From Asterias rubens (Eukaryota; Echinodermata; Asteroidea; Forcipulatida; Asteriidae), in assembly GCF_902459465.1 (NCBI RefSeq), contig NC_047080.1, positions 4,131,214-4,195,213 on the forward strand: a stretch of 64,000 nucleotides of DNA, given 5' to 3'. Under the pieces are notes generated by a model, which was not told the origin of the DNA, made no database searches, and saw only the letters and a list, made by a program, of their open reading frames with translations. How positions within the stretch are numbered: position 1 is the first letter of the stretch; every line of letters starts with the position of its first letter. This document shows, piece by piece, positions 36,801 to 47,110 of this stretch. The translations under genes were made by a program, and so were the position numbers.

Positions 36801-39736
36801 AAATTAACCTCAATGCGAAAGGTGATCGTATCTCACGCTGAACGCATTCAAGGGGTCCACTGAGCCTGCTGACCACTCTAAAAACTGATCCATAGAAAAA
36901 AGAAAAGTTGTTATAACCGACCAACTATGCTGACTGCATCAAGTAAAACTGATTTTCCCTTGTTTACTCTGAACAGACAATGATTTTCAAAACATTTATT
37001 TGATTAGAAGAAAATAATTTGTTTTCTATTTTTTTTTATTGCTGACAAATGAATTGAGTTTCTTTTTCCTCAAATCTTTTAAAATGAAAGATAAATTCTT
37101 TGGTAATATAAATTATATTTTATTTGAATGTTCGTACTCACCTTCAACTGCACTCTGACTAGTCACGTAAAATTGTACATTTGACTTTTTTGAAAAAAAA
37201 AGTTAAAAACTCGTGGGAAAAAAACTCTTTTGAATTCTTTCAGTGTTTTCCCCAAATTTGTTGATCCCAGCCTTGATAAATATTTTTGAAAATGTTTGAT
37301 TTCAATTTTTTTAAATCTCAGCAAGTTTGATACATTCTCTACTCTTTGCCTAGAAAAGGCTATTTTCGCAGCGTCTTACAGAAAAGATTACCAAGTATTA
37401 GTCATCTTAAAGACCCTTACATAAGACTCCAACTACTTAAAAAGCAGCAAGGACATACTTTTCTGTGTTTTCCACATAAGTTTGTATTTTTTTGTGAGGC
37501 TGGAGAATGTTTTCCAGATTCAAAAAATGGTCTCTCTCGGGGGTTAACTCCAAAGGGCGCACCAATGGTAATTTTTGTAATGAAAAATAACAAATGGTTT
37601 CATTTACCATCACAACCTACCTCCTCGTCTTCTAGATAAGGCTCCAGCCATTCCCATAAATCAGCTGGTGGTTGACTGTACCTGGAAGACACAACGAGCA
37701 ACATTGTTAGGCATTGTCAATCAGATGCTTCATTTGTCTAGAACCTGCGACCACATGGTGTTAAATTGGTAATAACTCAAAATAATTATTAGCATACAAA
37801 CTATGGAGAGCTGTTGATAGTTTAAAAGATGTGGGAAACTGCTCCCTCTAAAGTATCATAGTCTTTGAGAAAGAGGTAATTTCTCACTCAAATAACAAAA
37901 GACTTCAGCGAAAAGCCTTTTATTATGCATCTAAAAGCACACAAAGTTGGGCAACAAGAGTGTTTTTCCTTAAAATTTTTCTTGCAGCTTTTTGATGACC
38001 AATTTAGCCAAAATGTTCACAGGTTTGTTGCATATTTTATGCATGTTGGGATACAGCGAGTTAGAACACTGGTCTTGGACATTAACCTGGTCTGTCTATT
38101 GTCTACTGTTTCACCCACCAAAGTGGTTGGCAACTCTCATGAATCTTAAAACACTTGAAGGGTGGTCTTGCACCTACCTACCTGACGTACATGAAACCAA
38201 GACCTCTGATGTATGGAGAGTCAGAGTGAGACAAGAGACCGTTCAGCTGTTTCCGTGTCAGCTTCAACGTGTACAACTTGTAAAGAAGGCAGTAGGCAGA
38301 TGAGACGATGCCTCCTGCACCAACACCACGGACCTAATAGATGAAGAAGTTGTTATTAACAGAAGGATGTTTAAAGGGTTTGAGTACTTTTGTACGACAC
38401 AAAACACAAACGTCCACAGTTTTTTTATTAAACTCTACACGGTTGAAAGATTATTATGGTAGAAGGATTCCCTTGAAAGATTAATAGGTGCAGTAGTTTT
38501 TGAGAAATGGGTAAAACAACTTCACTAAAACATCTGTCTAGTTCACCAGACTCAAGTGTGGATTTGTTTAGTATGCGTGCCAATTTGGATGTAGGAAAGT
38601 GTGCCACGTGGTACTTCACCCTTGTGCGTATAGCATGTGGGAGATTTAGGAATGTTAATTTGCAAATGGTAATAAATGGCTTGTTGTTACTTCTGTCTGC
38701 CTTGTTGCTGTATGTGTTGTTGTTTGTTTATTTTGTTGTTATTGATCTACACTTACTCCTCCACACATGCCAATCTGCCCAGATGTCTGTCGACTGCCTC
38801 TCTCCCAGGGTTCCAAATGGGCAACCTGTATTAAAGCAAGATGAATTGAACACAATGAATAACTAAATAATAAAACAAAACACACCGACCACCAAACAGA
38901 AACATTGTACACAGAGGTACGCGTATTTCAAAATCTAGATAACTCGTTGTGGTACCCACTGCTAAACTGCCTCTAATAGCTACTGAGCAATCTCAGTGCT
39001 CTATAGTTGGTATGAAACTGCTATAGAATTGCAAAGGCCGTGGGTTCGAATCCAACCCAAGTATTTTGCCAAGGTGGTTTGTTTTTCCACAGAGCTTGGG
39101 TAAGTACTGAGTATACTGTATTAACACACACATATCGGTGTGTATGGGTAAAACACAGAAGAAATAAACATAACGGGCAGAGCATACTGTTCGAAACGTC
39201 ACGACCAAACATGCACTTTTCAGAGCCAACACTCGCCCTAAGAGATTTACACATGGTTGTACACGAAGTTTACTAAGGGAATCAATGTGTGGTGAAGAGG
39301 TTTTCAACTAGTGGTTTAATCCCAACGAGGCCTGGTTCTTGATAATTTTACCGAGACAAAGTCGAGGTAAATTATCAAGAACCAGGCCTCGGCGGGTTTA
39401 AACCACTAGTTGAAAACCGATTCAACACACTTTGATTCCCATTCATAAATACCTTTTCGGTCAAAAACATCATCACTTTTTCGTCAAAAAGTAAAATAAA
39501 TGCAAAAATTATAATTGTAATGATTTCTTTCAACACAACACCCCTCCAGCTATGAAATGGTAAAGCCCTCTCTTTACCCTGTAGTAGATCTCATCCACAA
39601 CCTCGTGGTACGTCTTGAGCTTGAAGAGTTCATTCTTGAAGTACGGCGAGGACTGTATGTTGGTTAAGATAAGCGGGTTGAGGTTCATGGACGCCTCGTT
39701 GCCCCATGTGGGCAGGGTGTTACTCTTCTGAGGCAT
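33894..39736 (-). CDS. PRPF38B: PRPF38B-like pre-mRNA-splicing factor (complete, 7 coding exons)
   Basis: Exons (minus strand): 39578-39736, 38757-38825, 38182-38333, 37621-37681, 35245-35367, 34768-34895, 33894-34350. All have GT-AG borders and compatible phases, giving 382 aa. The PRP38 domain spans about residues 7-190 and includes LPTWGNE, MNLNPLILTNI, KTYHEVVDEIYYR, EPWERGSRQTSGQIGMCGG, the glycine-rich RGVGAGG stretch, SPYIRGLGFMYVR, and FLTKLEWFSTLFPRIPVP. A helical KE-rich linker with an acidic run (GVEEEEEEPEEP, about 214-225) follows. An RS/RE-rich tail fills the last exon (about 231-382) and ends RSRSRSQGRR. The family is nuclear and spliceosome-associated, related to yeast Prp38. 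The start is supported by an in-frame TGA at 39758-39760. The protein is shorter than the human one (about 546 aa), mainly because it lacks the long low-complexity N-terminus and has a shorter RS tail. It is divergent from FAM124. Confidence 0.97.
34607..34694. repeat. Minisatellite of ~24 bp units in PRPF38B intron 6
   Basis: Repeated words ggctgtggccatcagctgta, gccatcggctgtggctatca, and gctatggccatcagctgcaa. Four or so degenerate units. Confidence 0.7.
34985..35215. repeat. Repeat of 'cagtaggagggttgactgt' units (PRPF38B intron 5)
   Basis: gatattgaatggtcacacag followed by taggagggt occurs twice (about 35057 and 35182), with cattcaacatta-type and cagtgg(a/g)tgatatt words between. Relatives lie at 25565-25690 (same strand) and 53015-53160 (inverted: cagtcgaccctcctactatc). 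Confidence 0.7.
35390..36015. repeat. Purine-rich GACA/AAGACAGA simple-sequence tract in PRPF38B intron 4
   Basis: About 620 bases with very few T on the plus strand, built of gacaa, gacag and aaagacag words (for example gacagacagacaaaaagaca near 35766). On the transcribed strand this is a long polypyrimidine stretch just upstream of the acceptor at 35368. The long open frames in it on both strands are by-products of composition. Confidence 0.85.
37763..38085 (+). mobile_element. MITE family A, diverged copy in PRPF38B intron 3
   Basis: Recognisable from attggtaataactcaaaata through the acaggtttgttgcatatttt and gggatacagcgagtt blocks. It fills most of the 500-bp intron between the PRPF38B exons at 37681 and 38182. 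Confidence 0.75.
38990..39110 (+). mobile_element. tRNA-derived SINE piece in PRPF38B intron 1
   Basis: A perfect B box, GGTTCGAATCC, at 39043-39053 is preceded by tagaattgcaaaggccgtgg and followed by a non-tRNA tail. The same head appears inverted at 60772-60858. Confidence 0.65.
39277..39440. mobile_element. 164-bp near-perfect palindrome (foldback element) in PRPF38B intron 1
   Basis: Runs from gggaatcaatgtgtggtgaa to the inverse ttcaacacactttgattccc. The central arms are almost perfect (ttttcaactagtggtttaa ... ttaaaccactagttgaaaa; gaggcctggttcttgataat ... attatcaagaaccaggcctc), with a short loop around gagacaaagtc. On RNA this would form a long hairpin. Confidence 0.85.
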
Positions 39737-41201
39737 GGTCCGCTGCTGCAGAGACTCTCAACTTGGCACAAGGGGTGGTGCGACCACAGAGGTACAACAC
39801 CAAGAAGGTTAAAATAGGTCAGAGGGATGAGGCGGATTCGTCTGTAACCTGTTGTGTTATGAACATAAAAACAGAATAAAGAGTAAATTTAAAGCAACTT
39901 TAACAAGGCCATGAAGTAAATACAGCTTTCTTAATAATAGTAATACAGTCAATTAATGACAGATTTTGTATCCTGTTCCTATCACCTCTTTCATCTTTTT
40001 CCCCAAGAGATTGATCTCATTTTGAAGTTTGAGTAAATTAGGTTAATTTATTTCACAATGATTTGAATGAAAAAAGAGGTACAGACATTTTTCTGCTTCC
40101 CAAGTTTCCGGTGTGGCATGTGGTTCAAACAATAACATTTTGTTATTGTTACGTACAATGTTTGTCTGACAATTGTCTGCTGACTGAGCCAGTCTGTGGT
40201 CTGTCCCGAGTAGATCCTCCGCGCGTTTCATTTTCCCGATGCAGCCGAGGAAAAATAGAATTTGAATTTGGTGCTGAAAAAACATCCACTGTCTGAATTA
40301 GGAAAAGTTTCCGTATGGCGCCACCACTTTTTCATTCGAAATAAAATAATATAGTATCTAATTTACCTGATTGATATATCCCTTTTTGTAAAAATGAGTG
40401 AAAAAGTGGTGGCGCCATACGGAAAGTTATCCCTGAATTATACTGATATGATAGTGATAAGTAATAATAATATGTTCATTAACAACAACAACATTACAAA
40501 AACAGTTTGGAAAACCGGTTAATAATAAACCATGTTTATGTCGGAAACACACGGTCCTTCCATTAAAATATACACTTTTTTAGCAAGTGAAAATACGGTA
40601 AATTAACAAATCTGTTTCCCTCCGTTATATTTGTTTTAACCAAATTACACTATTTTATTAACTTTGAGAATAAATAAATACAAACCTTAAAATTGATTCC
40701 AGTTGAATGGTTGAAACAACTTTCAGTACTCGAGTCGAAACAAGTGATTTTAGAGTAACCCACACACACACACACTGAGAATGACGATGAAAAAACGTTA
40801 TCCACTGATGACTGACTTTAAAAATCCCACCGCTCGCGGCGCTATTCCATATCGAGCGTTGTGATGAGATCGATGCAAAAAGTACCTCTGGGGACGAGGT
40901 TAAAAAAATAGAAAAAAAATTATTTTAGTCTGGTTCCTTTTTCTGTCTTTCTGATAACATCATCAATTATCCCAAAAAGGTTAGGGTTCTATACTGACTA
41001 AAGGGAAAAACAACGAAAACATAAAAAATACACACAAAATACGGAAACGATCGGAAACATTACCCGCGAAGACATCGCTTGAAAGTGCAGTAATCCTAAC
41101 TGAACTGAAGTACCCTAAAAGAGATATATTAAGTGGATCATCTTCACCCTGATCTTCACGTTAAAAATCAAACAAGTGTGACGCCAAAAGATTCATTTAC
41201 A
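39737..41201. promoter_or_regulatory. Divergent promoter interval PRPF38B / FAM124
   Basis: The two start codons face away from each other across 1465 bases, so both 5' UTRs and promoters should be here. Visible: an hAT-like MITE (40301-40432), a CpG-containing patch ccgctcgcggcgctattc (40830-40847), and a short CA run (40762-40775). No TATA box could be assigned. Confidence 0.5.
40301..40432. mobile_element. 132-bp hAT-like MITE with 8-bp target site duplication
   Basis: The element begins GGAAAAGTTTCCGTATGGCG and ends with the inverted form (ggcgccatacggaaagttatcc reversed; arms of about 34 bp with few mismatches). It is flanked on both sides by the identical octamer CTGAATTA (40293-40300 and 40433-40440). 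Short length, absence of any open frame and the 8-bp duplication suggest a non-autonomous hAT element. It sits in the 1.5-kb interval between the divergent PRPF38B and FAM124 starts. Confidence 0.9.
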
Positions 41202-44200
41202 ATGGCGCAATCTCACCCGGACGAGAGCGACGGGATTTTCCTCGAAGATGGAGTGTCACCGACGCCGGGGGACGAAGCAGACTTCGCGCTGTCGGTTGTG
41301 AATCTGACACGGTCCTCGGACATTCCCCTTCGGTATTTTCTGCCCAAGATCTTCTCACCGATGGAGGCGAGCATGACCCGCAGCTGTCAGCGAATATCAG
41401 AGAAGTCTCCAAAGTACAGATTGGTGAGAACATTATTGATTTTGGGAGTATTCGATTCTCTGGTTGGATCGATTTTGTTTTTGTTTGTTTTGTTTATATT
41501 ATTGTAAACTGCAAAAAAACTGTTGAGACTCAGACCATTCTTTCGACTAGTTCATCTGACCGTCTGACTGACTTTTTTTATTTACATGTATAAACGTATA
41601 AACCACACTACTTTTCAGCATTTTTTGTGAGTGAGGGGATAGTTTTTTGGAAAAGTTTTTGTATGGCGCCACCACTTTTTCATTCGATATGAAATATTAA
41701 GGACAAGTTTCCGTATGGCGCCACCATTTTTTCACTCGATATGAAATAATATACTATCTAATTTACCTCAATGAGATATCCCTTTTTATAAAAATGAGTG
41801 AAAAAGTGGTGGCGCCATACGGAAAGTTATCCAATATTAAATAGTATCTAATTTACCTCAATGAGAAATCCCTTTTTGTAAAACTGAGTGGAAAGGTGGT
41901 GGCGCTATACTCCTAAAAGTACCCTAGTACTATTTCGGTTTCGTCCGCTATCGTCTCCCAACTATTTCAGTTTCGTCCGCTATCGTCTCTCGTTACGGGA
42001 GACGATAGCGGATGAAACCAAAATCGTTCTTGGAGCTGTGGCACCATACGGAAAGTTAAAAGGGGACATTTCATCATGGTCTGGTGCTGTGACTTTTGTG
42101 ACCAAAAATTAAAGAAACCCTGAAATTCAGCAAGGGATTGGCATTGTCAAGATTTTGACACTTTTTAAAATTTAGAGTAAACAACGTTTAAAAGTGTTCA
42201 TAAATACTTTTTAAATACTAAGAATAAGATTAGGGTGCATTATATATCAAATGCAAGGGCCTCAAAAAGCTCAAGTCAAGGTGCTTCATATAGTAAAAAG
42301 TGAAGCAAAAAGTAAAGTAACAAAAAACTAAAAAACAAGCTAGGCAGGTATTTAAAATGTGAAAGCCAAACTTACACTTGTCGTGATTTGTAGCTTTTTA
42401 TTGTGTTTTAGTCAGTTTTAGTTAGACTCAATCTGAAAGTTGACTGATTTATCCATTTTGACTAATACTAATCCTTTTGACATTGTTTCCATACTTGATT
42501 TGATTGCCGCTAAATAAACAAAAAACAGAAATTGAATATCATTTCTCAGTGTTGTTTTACAACTCTTACCGTAAAAAAAAATAAACTATAATGAAAAAGA
42601 TTCTGCATATTAGTTTTTTTGTCCTTTTTGTGTTTACAGATGTTTAAAACTTTGAAATCTTCATACATGTAGTCAAACCATAAGAATTCACAGTTTAACA
42701 AATTGCCACAATTTGTTGGGAGTCTGTACTGCAACAATCCACAACACTGGGATTTTACAAGTCAATGTCTTATTGTGTACATTGACTCTCAAAATGGCAG
42801 ACAAATAGACGCATTGTAGTTAGTGTGCGTGTGCATGCTCTGAAACTGGTCGTCGATACAAGTATTAACATTGATTTAATGCTGTAAGGGTTATTTTTGG
42901 AAGGTTTAGACTGTTCGCCGTCTACTACATTACATGTACTGTACAGAGGCTCTCTGGTTTATACACAAATTGAGTGAGAATACATCATTCAACCAATTTT
43001 TCCAAAGAAATTATATTGTCTTACTGCTGTCATCATAATGAGCTTAGAATACTGATTTTACATTGTATTTTTACTGTATAATAATTCAACATTTTTATTC
43101 AAAAAAATACATACACAATCAACAAAAATCAATCAACAAATTATTCCAAATTATACAATGTCTGAACTCTGAATGTCATCTTTTATGAGCTCAGAAAACT
43201 GACTTTACAATGTAATACTGTATTTTTAATTATTCAAAATTGTTAGTGAGAATATAATACACAAACTATCCAAATTATACACTGTCTGAATGTCATCTTC
43301 TATGAGCTCAGAAATTTGACTTTTTAATACATTGTAATACTGTATTTTTAATTATTCAAATTTGTTAGTGAGAACTGAACGCACAAACTTTATTCCAATT
43401 TGAAATTACATGCTGAAAGTCATCAATTGTCTTAGAAAACTGACTTTACATTGACTGTATTTGTTACATACATTATGTATTCTACTACACTATGTAAAAC
43501 CACAGTGAAGGTATCACAACACACCATTTACACTGCACAAATATGTGGCTCTAATCATTTGTCATATGCCCAAGTAATACACATTTCATTGACTCTCCAT
43601 GAACAGCTGTTTTTGATATAAAATTTAACCATGCTCTGGTGATGCACTTAAATTTCATTTCCTTCCCGTTCAGTTTTTATTTGTAGGTTTTTTTTTCAAG
43701 ATGAAAATATTATTAGAATCATAATGTGTTCATAATCCTATTATTAAAGTTATATTTTTGTTAATATTAATAAAGTGTCCAAATAAATATTGCACATAAA
43801 TCTTTACTTGCGCTGCGGAGGATGATTGATTGGGTATGGAATGTCAATGGCGTGATTGTTTTGTAATTTTTAAAGCAACGCAACCTGGGTTTTTTTATTA
43901 TGTATTGTAATCATGTTTCATCATGAAGAGTTTTTCTTTTGTCTTCTGATTTGTATTTGTTGTTTAAATTGAGGGTTTACATTTCCATGGATTTGAACAC
44001 ATTTAAAAAAAATGTTTAGCATACAGAGAGAGAGAGAGACCTGGGGAATGTACAGCCCCGATCTGAAGTGGGGCCCCAAATGGTTTATCATGCACGATAT
44101 CAACCACTACCCTTGCAGACTACCCTTGCAGATACATTTGTATACCCCTGGGTCATCAAGAGAATAAATTATTGTACAGTTTTTGCTCAAGGACACAAGT

Positions 44201-47078
44201 GTCATGACCGAGATTCGAACCCACACTCCGATGACTTAACCACCAGAACTTGAATTTGAAGCTCTTTACTTTTGGCCATGACACCCTACAAATACAATTT
44301 ACACAAATTCAATTTTTATCAAACTTAAACGAACTGTTGCTGCGAATTGGCATGGAGTACACACCAAAGACACAGATTATTATAATTCTGAACAAGAAGA
44401 ATACCTGCATGAAGTCTGTTAATTTATAATTTGCATGATTACAGTAATAATGGTAATGCTCACTGATGCATGGTGCATTATTAATCAGAATGGCTATTTA
44501 TGGGCTATCTTTTAATTGCTAATTGGAACAACACAGGACAATGCATTAGCAGAGTCTGCAAATACAATTATAGTAGTATGTAAGTAAGTGTAGCTCTAGG
44601 TAGTTTTTTGTAAATCCAGAGAGTGGGAATGAGCCCTATATGTGTATTGTAGTTCATGGAGGAAGGAAATGTGTCAACTAACCTATTTCAAACATATATA
44701 ACTTACTTACTTGAATCCACCGACGCCATCACACAACTGGGGAGGAGACGGTGGTTCTGGTTACTGGGGCAGCCAGCTTAGATAAGCTTATGTAGAGCCC
44801 CCCCCCCCCCGACGTTCTTTAGGAATTTATCCACATGTCCCTTGAAAATGTTCACACTTGAAGATTGATTATTATCAAGACTAGTATGTTGCTTACAGGC
44901 CTGTATGCCTATGCTTTGTTTGTAAAGAGAATGATGAGCACCACAACATTTTTTTGTCAATGGTTTACATGTTAGGGCACCCCTATTTTAAGAAATCACA
45001 AATTTCTACTGCGGAGCATTTCGAGAACACCAAGACAATGACCAGGGGGCATGGAGGCAAACACATTCATTGCCTCTGTAAGGCTTTTGCTAAATTACGA
45101 CATACAAGCAACAACCACCTGAAAGTTTTTAGCTCAAACAGTCATCAGAGAGTCACAGGAAAATAGTGAAACATTCTGAATATGTGTGTGCACTGTTTTC
45201 AAACATTACGTCATGTACTGTAACGTTTGACTAATTTCTAAATATAGGCCTACAGCAATTCAAATGAAAATATTTCACATTTTTCACCATTGATCAACTT
45301 TTTAGCAGCCTCTTTTGTCAAGTTTTGTTCGGGGGTGCCAGTCAAAAGCCATACAACCGTTAAACAAATATGGGTCCCACACAAGTTTAGGATATAACAT
45401 AAGTTTAGTACAATGCAACCTGGGATTAGGGAAGCAAGGAGACCGATCACCTCATTCATTATTATTTTGTTTACATGTAGTTTAGTTTACAGCTCATTTA
45501 TTTTTTTAAAACACCAAGGTATGGTACTGGCATGATTATTGTTGGATGAAATTCTTCCTTTTATTTGGAGAGCACCATTGTGTGTGGTACATGCATTTAA
45601 ACGAGGTCAGAGTTGTTAGATTTATTTTACAGCTGTGTGAACTCTACAGAGAATTATTACTCGGCCGCCGCTATTTGGAATGTTAAAATATTGTACCCGT
45701 AATAGTATCTGACATTTTAATGATATTTGTTCAACATTGATTGTATGTGTAGACCCTACTTGTGTATTTACTCTTGTTTGATTTAAAATCCGTCAAGAAG
45801 AGGGAACAAAATGTCTACAAATATTAAAAGCAAAAGGGTAAAAGATTAGGAATGAACTTGGCACCAGTTTTGTTTCGCAGTTAGTGTTGATAAAAGAAAA
45901 ACCCTTCTAATGAAGGAAAGGTCCAAGGAGTAAATCGGTACCTACATGTATGAGTAGAGTTTTTGAGTCATTGGAGTCAGGGTTCTAGTCCCAGTTGTGA
46001 CAGTTGTGTCCTTTGGCGTTAGGCACTAAAACCATAATTGCTTCTCATCAGCCAGGAGTATTAAGCAGTACTATGTAACTTGTAAGGGGAGAAAATCTTA
46101 TGAATGATCATATTCTGTAGGGCTCTTATAACATGTGATCATGGAGGTAGACCTCCATGATGTGATCTCCAATATAATAGGCTGCCACCGGTGTTTCATT
46201 GATCACTTGGCATAATGGGAGGGGATCCCAAAGCATACATAATACAATACAATACAATAACAAAATAAACATGGTTATCTTTATTATCGGCCTTGTGGCT
46301 AATGGGCATTATCCCTTTTTTTTTCTAACCCCAAAAAATCCTGGCAGTTAATTTTATGAGACTGATTGTTGTCTTTGCTTTGCTAATAGTCAGGGTTTGA
46401 TTGTGAGTGACAACGATATTCTCAAAAGGAAAGTTTAGGGTGAAGTGCTGAAAAATTAATCCCCTCCATGGGCAGGAGTTAATCTCTTGACAACCAGGGC
46501 CCAATTTCATAGAGCTGCTAAGCAGGAAACTTTGCTTAGCATGAAATTTCTTCCTTGGTAAAAACAGGATTACCAACGGAATTTCCATTTTGTTGCATTT
46601 CCTAGTTACTTGTATTCAGCTGTTGTATGGTTATCTTGAAAATCACGTAGAAATTTGGTTAAGAAATCCTGTTTTTATCAAGGCAAACATTTCATGCTTA
46701 GCAAATTTGTGTGCTTAGCAGCTCTTTCAAATTGGACCCAGCTGTGTCAAGACAAAACTTACACCATGAATTTGTGTCAGACATCGTAGACTTAATACAG
46801 ACAATAAAGTACTCCATGCCTGAAATACATGAACAGGTCAGAAATATTTTTATTCATTCTGAATATTATAAGAAGTTAATTAGATTTGTCGTCTGTCCTT
46901 ACAATACACACATACTGTACGTATAGGCTGTAGAGCTATTACATTCTTCCTTTCCGTCACCTGGCAACAAATATAAAGGCAGAGAATGGTTTACTATTTT
47001 TTAGGGGCACTCATTGCATAGGATTAGATTGTATATTTTATTAGCAGTCTACAGTGTGTATTCAATGCCCCCCCCCCC

Positions 47079-47110
<32 letters not shown>

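Larger units (their letters stand above)
34351..39577. other. PRPF38B introns
   Basis: Introns: 34351-34767 (minisatellite), 34896-35244 (taggagggttgac repeats), 35368-37620 (purine tract 35390-36015, then AT-rich sequence with nothing recognised), 37682-38181 (family A MITE), 38334-38756 (half of a family C element), 38826-39577 (SINE piece and 164-bp palindrome). All borders are GT-AG. Confidence 0.8.
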
